In this document: piece after piece, positions 8,327 to 17,163 of the stretch
Numbering within the stretch: the stretch's first letter is position 1
Layout of the letters: every line of letters starts with the position of its first letter
Assembly: GCF_900107635.1 (NCBI RefSeq)
Contig: NZ_FNRD01000013.1
Span: forward strand, 1 to 64,000
Direction: 5' to 3'
DNA: 64,000 nt
From: Flavobacterium gillisiae
GTDB lineage: Bacteria > Bacteroidota > Bacteroidia > Flavobacteriales > Flavobacteriaceae
Translations under genes and position numbers: made by a program
Notes under the pieces: model-generated
Told to the model about the DNA's origin: nothing
Database searches by the model: none
What the model saw: only the letters and a program-made list of their open reading frames with translations

Positions 8327-11300
8327 TTAACTCCCCTCCACAATTTTTATTTCTTCCTCACTCAAACCATACAACTCATAAACCATTGTGTCGATTGCTG
8401 CCTCTAAATCGCTGGTGTCGGCTTGTGGATTTTCGGATTTCAATAAAAGAATTTCATTGACTCTTTCTATAAAGGGTTGTTGATTTGAAATAGATATTTT
8501 TTTTATAGGTATCAGTGCTAGGTTTACACCTTTCACTTGAGCAAATGTACGTCCAGCCTCACCAACTAATTTTTGATAGAAAAAATTAATTATTTTAGAA
8601 TTTATCAAAGCCAGTAAATAATTTAGGTGAAAAATATTTTCATTTGACAAAAGAACGAATACACTTTTCCAAGCATATAGTTTATTTTCATCAATTGTAG
8701 AAATTATACGATCTCCTGTTTGTCTTATTAAAATTTTTCTTGGTTCTATGAATAATCTTTCTTCTCTAGCTCGATGTAATAATTCTCTTTTATATTCAAC
8801 GTATTTAGGGTCATTTTCAAATTGAATTGAATATTTATTGAAATTCCTACCACGAACTAATGGTTTGCTAAATTCAGTAATTGGTTTGTCTGAAATGAAA
8901 TTAGGTGTGCATTCTATCCCTATTTTTACTTCGCAAATTTCATTTAATTGTGATGAGTAATTTTTAATTTTTTGTATAATCGCTCTCTCATCAGCATTTA
9001 TTTGAATATTAAATGATAAATTTTCATTTTCTTTAAATGATTCTTGGCTAATTTGTTTGTAATCTTGATTTAAATTATCTGGTCTGAATAAAAAATTAAC
9101 TAAATGATTTGTATTCTGTTTCTTCACAAGAACAATAATTACAGTTGGTACAACTGCTTCTTCAAAGGCTCCAAGTCCTAAGTCTATTATGAATTCAATA
9201 CTATAATCTTTTAGTATAAGTTCTCTAATTTTTTTTCCAAACTTTTGAATTAATAAATTGTTTGGAACAATAAATGCTAATCTTGAATTTGATTTTAAAA
9301 GCGAAAATGATTTTTCAAAAAAATATATATATGAATCAAAATCACCTTCCATTGAATAATAATTTGATTTAATGAATGATTTTTCTTCTTGTCTGAAATT
9401 AACCCCATAAGGCGGATTCCCAATCACGACATCAAATCCTTCAAAATCCCCATTATCATTCAATACATCAGGAAATTCAAACCGCCATTCAAAAGCATTT
9501 TCATAAATGGCATTGCTTCTTATTTCTTCAATTTCAATGTCTAAAGTTTTAATATCAGTGGCGAGAACAGTTACTTTTTTGTTCCAATCGGTTTGCTCTT
9601 TTTTGCTTCGCTCAAAAAGTCCCGTTTGTTGGGTTTGGTTAAAGAGTTCGCCTTTTAGCTTTTCGAGTTTTAGTTTCTTCGGGTCGTTTGTGCCAATTTC
9701 GCTTCTAAAATTTCCTTTTATATCACTAATCAAGCGTTCCATTTCTTTTTTTTGCTCTTTGCTTTCGGCATTTCTATAGGTTGAAACCGCAAGTTTGTAG
9801 CTTTCAATATTCCATTTGCTTTGCTTCAATGCTTTTTTCAAATTGGCATCCAATCCAAAACGAGAAATTAAGGAGTTGCCACATTTTATATTGATATCAA
9901 TGTTAGGTAAGGTTTCCAGTTCATTGCTGTCGGTTTTGTAATAAGCATTTTTCAATAATTCAATCCACAATCGCAAACGGCAAATTTTCACGGAATTTGG
10001 GTTGATATCCACACCAAACAAACAGTTCTCGATAATGGTTTGCTTTTCGTTAAATAAAGTTTCTTGTATGCGTTGGCTTTCTTTATTCTTTGGATTATAC
10101 TGAAATGGTATTCCATCTTCGTCAGTAACAATCAATTCATCATTGACTACTTCAAAATGATATTCTTTCAGTCGGTTGCCATTATGGTCTTGCAAAACCC
10201 GTAAATCATTTTTAATAGCAACAATTTCATTCAGGGCAGACACTAAAAAGTGTCCTGAACCTACAGCAGGATCACATATTTTCAGGCTATTAATAATGGT
10301 ATTGGCTTCTTTTCTGTCCTCAATTTTATCATAAAGGGAATCAAAATCTTTACAATCCCAATTTTTGGTTTCGTTGAATTTTTGAACTACCGCTCTCCGA
10401 ATCGTTTCTTTACACATATACATTGTAATAAAACTAGGAGTAAAGAATGAACCGTCTTTGTAGCCATTTATTTTTTCAAAGATTAATCCAAGAACAGAAG
10501 CATTAATCAATGTTTTATTGTCTTCCTGTATGTCTTCACTTCCTTCGCTTGCAAAATCATAAGCATCAAGGAAAGAGAAGAAATAGTTCAAGGAATCTTT
10601 TGTTCCTGTTTCCTTCTTGCCTGTTGCGTTTTTAATTACGGTCGAGCTTAATAATTTTAAGGGAATATGATCTTCTAATTGAGAAACAAATAAGGTATCA
10701 TGTTCTAAATCTGTAGGTTCAAATAACGAGCTATTCAAGTAAGGAACTTTTGCAAAATCAGCGGTAACTCGGTCATTACGTTCACTTGGTTTCTTTGCCA
10801 AAACTTGAAAAAACAAACTGTTTAAACTATCATAATCGGCAATTAAATTGGCATTAAGGAAAGAATAACTCTTGTCTCCCTTATGGTAAGTAATAAGTTG
10901 TGCTTCGAGTAATTTTAAAAACAAAATACGATTTACCCAAGTAATAGTTAGTTCTAGAGCTACTGTAAACAATCGTTCCTCATTAGTATCGCCATATTGT
11001 TTAGGGTTTTGCAAACGCGAAATTTTATCTAGACTGTCCAATTGGATAATGGCATTCTCTAGTAACGAGCCTGAATTTCGATCTTCTTTTTTATGCCGTT
11101 CTATTAGTTTTTTTCCACCTTGCTTTACTTCGGTTAAACCAATAATGTGCAACAACTCACTGTAAAAATTTTTGTCTAATGTATTACTGTCATTTGCAAA
11201 AGATAATTTGAGTAAATGCTCAGGAGAAAGTAATTTGTACAAAGCAACAAGTTTTCTGTCGTCTTCTTTATCTTCATTTCGTAATGGTTTGTCATATTTG

Positions 11301-11971
11301 CGTATGTCAAAATGGGTGAATTCGATTGTGGTAACGATGGAAGCTATAAAGGGTTTAGCAATTTCGTTATAGAAATAATCAGTTTTATGTCCCGACGAAC
11401 GTTTTTCTTCAAAATCAATAAATTTCTTTGTAAAGGATTTGTCTTCGGCAAATAACTTATTGAATAATTGTGCGTCAAAAACAAACCACTCATAAATATT
11501 GGTAACTACAAGGTGTTTTAATTCGGTATTTTTATGTGTAATACGTTCTCTCATGTAATACAAAACCAATTCCTGTAATGCTTTACCGTTTAAGTTAGCA
11601 ACGGTAATCATTTCGGACTTGTTTGTGAGGCTTTTTGCTTCTATAATAACACCTACATTGGTTTTGGCATCTTTACCGTTATGTATAACTAAATCATTTT
11701 TCCCTTTAGTATTTACAAAATAGTTAGGATCGTAATAAGTTTTTTTTAGAAAATCAATCACTAAGTTTTTATGAAACTCTTCACCTTCACCTTCGTTAAT
11801 AGCATCTAAAATTTTTATCAAATTGGTTTTGAAATTCTCAATATCAGAACGATTAGGTTTAATTTTTAAAAAGGCTTTATTTAGTGCTTTACGAGGTTCA
11901 AGAAGTAGTGTATTCATATTCTTATATTGAAAAATTCTTTGTTTATCAAACCTACCACTAAAAAACGACAT
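8327..11971 (-). CDS. Type IIG restriction-modification enzyme (nuclease + adenine methylase)
   Basis: 1214 aa. The N-terminal PD-(D/E)xK-like nuclease shows NDLVIH (Asp93) and IIEAK (Glu111, Lys113). The central Rossmann methylase has the SAM motif DPAVGSGHF near 566 and the catalytic NPPYG near 851-855 (N6-adenine class, gamma-like). The C-terminal about 300 residues would be the target-recognition domain. Cutting, methylation and recognition on one chain is the type IIG/Eco57I layout; the size also resembles BREX PglX, but no other brx gene is present. A second ATG at 11917 (MNTLLLEPRKALNKAF) fits the conserved family N-terminus and may be the true start. First gene of the minus-strand defence block. 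Confidence 0.88.
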   Translation of the reverse strand: MSFFSGRFDKQRIFQYKNMNTLLLEPRKALNKAFLKIKPNRSDIENFKTNLIKILDAINEGEGEEFHKNLVIDFLKKTYYDPNYFVNTKGKNDLVIHNGKDAKTNVGVIIEAKSLTNKSEMITVANLNGKALQELVLYYMRERITHKNTELKHLVVTNIYEWFVFDAQLFNKLFAEDKSFTKKFIDFEEKRSSGHKTDYFYNEIAKPFIASIVTTIEFTHFDIRKYDKPLRNEDKEDDRKLVALYKLLSPEHLLKLSFANDSNTLDKNFYSELLHIIGLTEVKQGGKKLIERHKKEDRNSGSLLENAIIQLDSLDKISRLQNPKQYGDTNEERLFTVALELTITWVNRILFLKLLEAQLITYHKGDKSYSFLNANLIADYDSLNSLFFQVLAKKPSERNDRVTADFAKVPYLNSSLFEPTDLEHDTLFVSQLEDHIPLKLLSSTVIKNATGKKETGTKDSLNYFFSFLDAYDFASEGSEDIQEDNKTLINASVLGLIFEKINGYKDGSFFTPSFITMYMCKETIRRAVVQKFNETKNWDCKDFDSLYDKIEDRKEANTIINSLKICDPAVGSGHFLVSALNEIVAIKNDLRVLQDHNGNRLKEYHFEVVNDELIVTDEDGIPFQYNPKNKESQRIQETLFNEKQTIIENCLFGVDINPNSVKICRLRLWIELLKNAYYKTDSNELETLPNIDINIKCGNSLISRFGLDANLKKALKQSKWNIESYKLAVSTYRNAESKEQKKEMERLISDIKGNFRSEIGTNDPKKLKLEKLKGELFNQTQQTGLFERSKKEQTDWNKKVTVLATDIKTLDIEIEEIRSNAIYENAFEWRFEFPDVLNDNGDFEGFDVVIGNPPYGVNFRQEEKSFIKSNYYSMEGDFDSYIYFFEKSFSLLKSNSRLAFIVPNNLLIQKFGKKIRELILKDYSIEFIIDLGLGAFEEAVVPTVIIVLVKKQNTNHLVNFLFRPDNLNQDYKQISQESFKENENLSFNIQINADERAIIQKIKNYSSQLNEICEVKIGIECTPNFISDKPITEFSKPLVRGRNFNKYSIQFENDPKYVEYKRELLHRAREERLFIEPRKILIRQTGDRIISTIDENKLYAWKSVFVLLSNENIFHLNYLLALINSKIINFFYQKLVGEAGRTFAQVKGVNLALIPIKKISISNQQPFIERVNEILLLKSENPQADTSDLEAAIDTMVYELYGLSEEEIKIVEGS

Positions 11972-12014
11972 CTACAATTGTAAGATAAGTTCACTTGGAT
12001 ATTTGTTTAACGCA

Positions 12015-12022
12015 CAAATTTA
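12015..12022 (-). promoter_or_regulatory. Candidate -7 element of the defence operon promoter
   Basis: The minus strand reads TAAATTTG, a perfect Bacteroidetes -7 element (TAnnTTTG), about 45 nt upstream of the 11971 start codon. A clear TTG at the -33 spacing is not present, so the call is tentative. It sits in the 177-nt gap between the integrase stop and the first defence gene, the only sizeable upstream space in the block. Confidence 0.4.
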
Positions 12023-12148
12023 GAAGTTAGCAATGAATCTTTTTTACGGTTTTCCTCAATTTAAAAGGTTTGTTTATTAGGGGGCATTTATCAATATTGA
12101 AATTACTATATTGTTTTACAATGCATTTTGCAAAGCTGTTACAAATGT

Positions 12149-13513
12149 TTAATTCAACAAATGAGAGTAATCTTCAGGTAAAGCAGCATCAATATCTCTT
12201 AAATATTTTTCTAAGGCTTCCATAGTTTGATGTCCTGTTATTTGCATCAATCTACTCTTTGTTTCATAAGGTGTCAGTGTTCTAGAAAACTCTTTATACA
12301 AGTTGGTTATAGAAGTGTGTCTGAAACTATACAGCCCGTAATTCTTGTCTAAATTAAAATGGTCTTTGACCTCTTTAAATCGTTTAGAGAAGTAATCTCT
12401 CCTGTTATTCTCTTCGGTTTCCCATTCACCTCCAATTTCAGTTGGTGTAAAGAGAAAATGGTCTGGTCTAGCATTACATAAGTCGGGAAGTAGGTCAATT
12501 AATTTCTGCGGTATGATTTTTACTTTAACGGCTTTGTTTTTAGCTCGGACAAATAATTTCTTTCCTTCTAAATCTAAATCCGAAATTCGTAGTCTACAAA
12601 CTTCTACTGGGCGTAGAAAATTATAAGTGATAAATTGGATGAATAGAAGCAGTATTTTGTCATTGGCTTCTAGATAGCTCAATATGTCTGTTTCTTGCGT
12701 TACAGAGTAGGTCTTGTTTCTCTCAGGAGCTGATTTCAAAGTATTAATACTCGAGACGAAGTTTTCCTTCATCAATTCATTATCTACTAATGTTTGGATT
12801 AATGAACTTAAGTCGGCTTTGGTATTATTACGATTACGTGCACTAGAGTTTATTAGTACAAAATTCAAGTAGTTGATGATTGATTTTTTAGATAAAGTGG
12901 AGATAGAATTAGCCGATGCTCCATTGTCTTCATCCATCCAAGTTAGAAAACGTTTAATGCGTCCTTGTAATCCACTATAAGAAGTTTTACCTATGGAACT
13001 CTTTTTTAATTTCAAGCCAAATTCAAATGCTTCCCTAATACATAGTATATTTTCCTGCGTTTCTGCAACGTCATTTTCTTTTTTTGGGATAGATTCTTCA
13101 ATACTAATTGTAGATCGAATAGGTTCTGACTGTTCATTTGTCGATTTTCCGAATATTTTTGCTTCTAAATCTTCATTTTCAGTGTAAGGGTTGAATCCTT
13201 TCTCTAATAAATAAACAAGATCAATTTTAAGTTTTTCGAGATAATTAAAACGTTCCGCAGCAGTCTTTAATTTGTTTACTCCGTTCTTAATATTTGGTTG
13301 GCGAACTAAAAAACCAGTTTTTGGGTTTCTACAGGAATAATAAAGATACCAGCTTTTGCTAAGAGCAATCTCTTGTTCTTTTTTAGAGAGCTTATTCCAT
13401 TGTCTTACGTCGACACCACCAGTAAATATTGTAGGTTGAGAAAAATGAGGTTTCATTGGCAAATCGTGTACTCTAGCGTGTACTGTTTGTAAAAGTAGAG
13501 AAATTTTTGACAT
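12149..13513 (-). CDS. Tyrosine integrase of the island
   Basis: 454 aa phage-type integrase. The C-terminal catalytic domain has the first Arg in FLRPVEVCRL, then YSFRHT (Arg398), GHQT (His428) and the nucleophile Tyr437 in LEKYL. The usual His of H-x-x-R is Tyr395. The N-terminus (IFTGGVDVRQWNKLSKKEQ) resembles arm-binding regions of Bacteroidetes integrases. It starts next to the tRNA-Met terminator and reads away from the tRNA. The ATG at 13513 directly touches the terminator T-run. A second ATG at 13456 (MKPHFSQPTIFTGG) matches the family N-terminus better and leaves room for a leader. Confidence 0.9.
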   Translation of the reverse strand: MSKISLLLQTVHARVHDLPMKPHFSQPTIFTGGVDVRQWNKLSKKEQEIALSKSWYLYYSCRNPKTGFLVRQPNIKNGVNKLKTAAERFNYLEKLKIDLVYLLEKGFNPYTENEDLEAKIFGKSTNEQSEPIRSTISIEESIPKKENDVAETQENILCIREAFEFGLKLKKSSIGKTSYSGLQGRIKRFLTWMDEDNGASANSISTLSKKSIINYLNFVLINSSARNRNNTKADLSSLIQTLVDNELMKENFVSSINTLKSAPERNKTYSVTQETDILSYLEANDKILLLFIQFITYNFLRPVEVCRLRISDLDLEGKKLFVRAKNKAVKVKIIPQKLIDLLPDLCNARPDHFLFTPTEIGGEWETEENNRRDYFSKRFKEVKDHFNLDKNYGLYSFRHTSITNLYKEFSRTLTPYETKSRLMQITGHQTMEALEKYLRDIDAALPEDYSHLLN

Positions 13514-13542
13514 AAAAAAACGGATTAGTGTAGACTAATCCG
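13514..13542 (-). terminator. Intrinsic terminator of tRNA-Met, abutting the integrase ATG
   Basis: On the minus strand a 9-bp perfect hairpin (CGGATTAGT / ACTAATCCG, 4-nt loop) is followed by seven T residues and then immediately the ATG at 13513. It lies 24 nt beyond the tRNA 3' end. Confidence 0.85.
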
Positions 13543-13565
13543 TGATTTTCAAAACTTTAAGTTCG

Positions 13566-13639
13566 TAGCGAAGACGGGAGTTGAACCCGTGACCTCAGGG
13601 TTATGAATCCTGCGCTCTAACCGACTGAGCTACCTCGCC
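13566..13639 (-). tRNA. tRNA-Met (CAT), elongator type; island attachment site
   Basis: A 74-nt cloverleaf on the minus strand, from G1 at 13639 to discriminator A73 at 13566. The acceptor GGCGAGG pairs with CTTCGCT, the anticodon loop is TTCATAA (anticodon CAT), and the T arm is ACGGG-TTCAACT-CCCGT. CCA is not encoded. It lacks the GGG:CCC anticodon stem of an initiator. Two wobble pairs (1-72 and 6-67 G.U) and an A.C at 31-39 are present. Identity as elongator Met rather than lysidine-Ile is the likelier reading. The 3' end faces the integrase. Confidence 0.92.
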
Positions 13640-13794
13640 AAATGTTCAAAGAATAACAATCCCTGAACGCGGGTGCAAATATAAAAATTATTTTAGAGCA
13701 AACAAGCAAAAATCAAAGAAAAAAAAATATTTTTAAAAACGTTTTTTTTATGGCATTATATTCTATATATTCGAAAAAAATATAAATGTAGCTC

Positions 13795-14187
13795 ATGGAT
13801 TTAAAAGTACGTTACGAAATAGAGTTCCCCATAAACTCTTCTCCTCAATTATTGTATCAATATATTTCGACTCCATCTGGATTGTCGGAATGGTTTGCAG
13901 ATAACGTGAATTCTCGAGGTGAGTTTTTCACTTTCATATGGAATGATTCAGAGGAGAAGGCTAGGCTTGCCTCAAAGAAATCAGGCGAAAAAGTGAAGTT
14001 TAAATGGGTGGACGGTGACGGTAAGGATACAGAGTATTTTTTTGAACTTCATATTTTAGTTGATGAATTAACCAAAGATGTTTCGTTAATGGTAGTTGAC
14101 TTTGCTGAAAAAGATGAAGTTGATGAAGCAACGCAGTTGTGGGAAAATCAAATATCAGACTTAAAACATCTAATTGGATCTGTATAG
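13795..14187 (+). CDS. START-like/SRPBCC fold protein
   Basis: 130 aa. The start (KVRYEIEFPINSSPQLLYQYISTPSGLSEWFADNV) is the conserved opening of the polyketide-cyclase/AHSA1-like helix-grip fold, where a hydrophobic ligand cavity forms behind the 'LSEWFAD' helix. The C-terminus is a long amphipathic helix. Flavobacterial genomes carry this protein next to the class IV aminotransferase, as here. No enzymatic residues can be named and the ligand is unknown. It ends at a strong hairpin-T-run terminator, so it is probably transcribed alone. Confidence 0.8.
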   Translation: MDLKVRYEIEFPINSSPQLLYQYISTPSGLSEWFADNVNSRGEFFTFIWNDSEEKARLASKKSGEKVKFKWVDGDGKDTEYFFELHILVDELTKDVSLMVVDFAEKDEVDEATQLWENQISDLKHLIGSV

Positions 14188-14214
14188 TAAAATTGTATAT
14201 TATAACTTACATTT

Positions 14215-14242
14215 GCCCTAAACTAAATTTAGGGCTTTTTTT
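14215..14242 (+). terminator. Intrinsic terminator directly preceding the aminotransferase ATG
   Basis: An 8-bp stem (GCCCTAAA / TTTAGGGC, 5-nt loop) followed by seven T and then ATG at 14243. A TACATTTG (-7-like) overlaps its left edge at 14208-14215, so a promoter for the next gene would start within the hairpin. Confidence 0.75.
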
Positions 14243-15082
14243 ATGATTAATTTTAATGGAACTATAGTATCTCAGGATAGTAATATATTGACACAGAATC
14301 GTGCTTTTTTATATGGCGATGCCGTTTTTGAAACGGTTAAAATCGTAAACTCTAAAATTCTTTTTTTAGAAGACCATTATTTCAGGTTAATGGCGTCCAT
14401 GCGTGTCGTTAGAATGGAAATTCCGATGAATTTCACTATGGAATACCTTGAGGAGCAAATTCTCTCTTTAGCGGCTAATAATTCGTTGTCGAACTCCTCG
14501 CGTGCTAGAATTACTGTTTTTAGAAATGATGGCGGGTATTATTTGCCACAAATAAATACAGTCTCTTATTTGATTCATACAATCGGAATAGAAGAAAAGC
14601 TCTATTCATTCAGTCAGCAGAAATATGAAGTAGATTTGTTTAAAGATTTTTATGTGACTAAACAATTGCTTTCTTCAATAAAAACAACAAATAGAATTCT
14701 AAATATTACCGCAAGTATTTTTGCTAGTGAAAATGGATATGATAACTGCTTACTATTAAACGATAGTAAAAATGTTGTAGAAGCAATTCAAGGGAATATT
14801 TTTATGCTAACGGGCAATAAATTGATTACTCCGCCAGTTTCTGAAGGTTGTTTAAATGGCGTTATGAGAAAACAGATTTTGGAATTCGCTAAAAAGGTGG
14901 GCAACTTAGAGGTGGTAGAAGAGGTGATTTCCCCTTTTGATTTACAAAAAGCAGACGAGTTGTTTATTACAAACGTGATAAAAGGAATACAGCCTATAAC
15001 AAAATACAGAAAGAAAGACTTTGATGTTGTCTTGGCAAAAGTATTATTGGAAAAATTAAATGAAGTGGTAAGTGCGACTTAA
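14243..15082 (+). CDS. Class IV PLP aminotransferase (aminodeoxychorismate lyase-like)
   Basis: 279 aa fold-type IV PLP enzyme. The opening FLYGDAVFETVKI is the conserved substrate loop, and SSIKTTNRI holds the PLP-binding lysine (about residue 149). VVEAIQGNIFML and the MRKQILEFAK helix match the PabC/BCAT/D-amino-acid transaminase family. Among Bacteroidetes, the short form without branched-chain signatures is usually called aminodeoxychorismate lyase, which makes p-aminobenzoate for folate, but family members are hard to separate by sequence. The ATG lies immediately after the upstream terminator T-run. Its 3' end overlaps the convergent yqgE gene by 4 nt. Confidence 0.85.
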   Translation: MINFNGTIVSQDSNILTQNRAFLYGDAVFETVKIVNSKILFLEDHYFRLMASMRVVRMEIPMNFTMEYLEEQILSLAANNSLSNSSRARITVFRNDGGYYLPQINTVSYLIHTIGIEEKLYSFSQQKYEVDLFKDFYVTKQLLSSIKTTNRILNITASIFASENGYDNCLLLNDSKNVVEAIQGNIFMLTGNKLITPPVSEGCLNGVMRKQILEFAKKVGNLEVVEEVISPFDLQKADELFITNVIKGIQPITKYRKKDFDVVLAKVLLEKLNEVVSAT

Positions 15083-15639
15083 TTTAAATAGGGGTTTTCT
15101 GGAGCGTTAGACCAAATCATGTAGTCGCCTCCTAATTCTAATATTTGTTCTTTCCAGAAATGTGCTGAGGACTTGCCGATGATTTTGTTTTTATAACTAT
15201 TTGGAGCAATAATCCATGAGTTTGACATCATTTCCATCTCTAATTGATTCTCTTCCCATCCTGTGTAGCCTAAAAAGAAACGAATATTATTTTTGTTTAT
15301 TTTTCCGTTATTGATTAGTGCCTTAGTAGACTCAAAATCTCCTCCCCAATAGATGCCATTAGATATTTCTATGCTATTTGGTATCAATTCTGGGATATTG
15401 TGGATAAAATAAAGGTTGTCTTGCTCAACTGGTCCTCCGTTATAGATTTTAAAAGAGGCATTAATTTCTGGAAGTAGATCATTGATCGTGTATTTCAGTG
15501 GTTTGTTTATGATAAAACCTACTGATCCGTCCTTATCGTGGTCTGCTAATAAAATTACAGATCTATTAAATGATAGATCTCCAATTATAGAAGGCTCTGC
15601 TATAAGTAGTTGTCCTTTTATTAATTTTTCTGAAATCAT
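15079..15639 (-). CDS. YqgE/AlgH family protein
   Basis: 186 aa. The N-terminal GQLLIAEPSIIGDLSFNRSV and the following VGFIINKPL are diagnostic of the YqgE/AlgH (UPF0301) fold. GYTGWEENQLEMEM is the conserved C-terminal motif. The family is cytoplasmic with no established biochemical role. It was named for an alginate regulator in Pseudomonas. It is transcribed convergently with the aminotransferase and its stop overlaps that gene's stop region. The length is normal for the family (about 185 aa). Confidence 0.92.
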   Translation of the reverse strand: MISEKLIKGQLLIAEPSIIGDLSFNRSVILLADHDKDGSVGFIINKPLKYTINDLLPEINASFKIYNGGPVEQDNLYFIHNIPELIPNSIEISNGIYWGGDFESTKALINNGKINKNNIRFFLGYTGWEENQLEMEMMSNSWIIAPNSYKNKIIGKSSAHFWKEQILELGGDYMIWSNAPENPYLN

Positions 15640-15708
15640 AATACCGTAATTTTTTTAATAAATTTAAGAATAAATAAGAGAAAAAACCAAATAAAATCGT
15701 TTAAAGAC

Positions 15709-15738
15709 AAAAAAAAACCCCCCATCAGGAAGGTTTTT
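15709..15738 (-). terminator. Intrinsic terminator of the HU gene
   Basis: The minus strand reads AAAAACCTTCC, loop TGAT, GGGGGGTTTTT and further T. The stem is extended by A-T pairs and includes two G.U pairs. It lies 27 nt after the HU stop. Confidence 0.75.
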
Positions 15739-15764
15739 ATTATAATAGGTTTTAAAACTTACAA

Positions 15765-16037
15765 TTAGTTTACTGCACCTTCTAATTCTGCACCTGCTTT
15801 GAATTTTACAACGTTCTTAGCTGCGATTTGAATAGTTTTTCCTGTTTGAGGATTTCTACCATCTCTTGCTGCTCTTGCTGAAACTGACCATGATCCGAAA
15901 CCTACTAGAGATACTCTACCGCCTTTGTTCAAAGTTCCACTTACATTTCCTAGAAATGACTCTAAAGCTAATTTTGCAGCTGCTTTTGTGATTCCTGCAT
16001 CAGCAGCGATAGCATCGATTAATTCTGATTTGTTCAT
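15765..16037 (-). CDS. HU-type histone-like DNA-binding protein
   Basis: 90 aa. The pattern is classic: MNKSELIDAIA start, helix-turn-helix dimer region, SLVGFGSWSV, and the DNA-bending beta arm with GRNPQTGKTIQI (60-71) containing the intercalating proline. It packages and bends DNA in the nucleoid. A well-formed promoter lies 44 nt upstream of the start codon and an intrinsic terminator follows, so the gene is a stand-alone unit. Full-length with no unusual residues. Confidence 0.97.
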   Translation of the reverse strand: MNKSELIDAIAADAGITKAAAKLALESFLGNVSGTLNKGGRVSLVGFGSWSVSARAARDGRNPQTGKTIQIAAKNVVKFKAGAELEGAVN

Positions 16038-16080
16038 AATAATAGTTATTAATTGTTGGTTATAAAAAATTGTTAATACA

Positions 16081-16110
16081 CAAATTTAGCAGGAAATCCC
16101 TTCCTCGCAA
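16081..16110 (-). promoter_or_regulatory. Promoter of HU gene (TTG-N19-TAAATTTG)
   Basis: On the minus strand TTG (16108-16110), exactly 19 nt, then TAAATTTG (16081-16088): a perfect Bacteroidetes housekeeping sigma promoter 44 nt from the HU start codon. Confidence 0.8.
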
Positions 16111-16215
16111 GTGTTTCAGTGGATTTTAGTACGTTTTGTTGATAACTTATTTTTTTTGTTCATAAAACCACTGTTATTTGTTGTGATTTGTAAAAACCAC
16201 CCTATTTTATTGAGG

Positions 16216-17163
16216 TTAATAGACTTTTGCGTCGGCAGAAAACGTGATTCCATTGAGGAATTCAGGTGTTGTCATCTTCTTTTTGCCAGGAAACTGTAAA
16301 CTTAGAACCTGAATAAAGCCATTTTCTACTGCAATTTTCATTTCTTTCTTGGTGCAAACCATACTACCGGTATTTAAATCATGATCTTCAAGTAGTATTT
16401 TAGCATCATAGATTTTTACATTCCATTCTTCATTTTTGTCTGAAAACACACACCATGCAGTCGGATACGGACTCAATCCTCTAATTAGGTTATTGATTTC
16501 TGAAGTTGATTTTGTCCAATCGATTTTACAGTTTTCTTTGTTAAGTTTAAATGCTGATTTGATATCAGAGGAATCTGTCTGAATGGTGGTTGTTACATTT
16601 CCTTTTTCGATCAACTCTAAAGTGCTGATAACAGTTTCGCTTCCCAAATGCATTAAACGGTCGTGTAATTGTCCCGCATTTTCATTTGAATCAATTTCAA
16701 TTTCTGAGCTCATAATCATCGCGCCGGTATCAATCTTGTCGTCAATGAAAAAAGTTGTAACTCCTGTTTTAGTTTCACCATTAATTATTGCCCAGTTTAT
16801 TGGCGCAGCCCCACGATAATTGGGTAGAAGAGATGCGTGTAGGTTAAAAGTTCCTAATTCGGGCATTTCCCAAACTACTTTTGGTAGCATTCTAAAGGCA
16901 ACAACAATTTGCAAATTAGCATTCAGAGATTTCAATTCTTCTAAGAACGATTCCTCTTTAAGGTTTGTTGGTTGTAATAGTCTTAAATTGTTAGCTAACG
17001 CATATTCTTTTACTGCTGAATATTTTAATTTTTGGCCACGACCTGCTGGTTTATCGGCGGCAGTAATGACGCCGACAACTGTATATTTGTTTTTTATTAT
17101 AGTATCCAAAATGCCAACGGCAAATTCTGGTGTTCCCATAAATACGATTCTTAATTTTTCCAT
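16216..17163 (-). CDS. fmt: Methionyl-tRNA formyltransferase
   Basis: 315 aa. It transfers a formyl group from 10-formyl-THF to Met-tRNAi for initiation. The N-terminal Rossmann domain begins RIVFMGTPEFAV. The catalytic triad is visible as Asn107 and His109 in FNLHASLLPNYRGAAPI and Asp145 in DDKIDTGA. The C-terminal tRNA-binding domain contains INNLIRGLSPYPTAWC. Its ATG overlaps the last base of recQ's TAA (TAATG), so translation is coupled to recQ. Length is typical. Confidence 0.97.
   Translation of the reverse strand: MEKLRIVFMGTPEFAVGILDTIIKNKYTVVGVITAADKPAGRGQKLKYSAVKEYALANNLRLLQPTNLKEESFLEELKSLNANLQIVVAFRMLPKVVWEMPELGTFNLHASLLPNYRGAAPINWAIINGETKTGVTTFFIDDKIDTGAMIMSSEIEIDSNENAGQLHDRLMHLGSETVISTLELIEKGNVTTTIQTDSSDIKSAFKLNKENCKIDWTKSTSEINNLIRGLSPYPTAWCVFSDKNEEWNVKIYDAKILLEDHDLNTGSMVCTKKEMKIAVENGFIQVLSLQFPGKKKMTTPEFLNGITFSADAKVY

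Larger units (their letters stand above)
1..13566. mobile_element. Defence-gene island integrated at tRNA-Met (left end outside window)
   Basis: A tyrosine integrase (12149-13513) lies immediately beyond the 3' end of a tRNA-Met gene, the usual position for tRNA-targeting integrative elements. From there to the window edge nearly every gene is a known or plausible defence gene on the minus strand, whereas housekeeping genes start directly on the other side of the tRNA. The second attachment site is not visible: I found no copy of the tRNA 3' end between 1 and 13500, so the element must continue leftwards. No conjugation or phage structural genes are seen here. Island status is inferred from gene content and integrase position. 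Confidence 0.65.

Noticed and set aside
8327..11971. BREX system (PglX)
   Set aside because: Size and methylase motifs allow it, but no brxA/B/C/L or pglZ neighbours are present. The N-terminal nuclease fits type IIG better.
1..13513. Prophage
   Set aside because: There are no capsid, terminase, tail, lysis or replication genes, only an integrase with defence genes.
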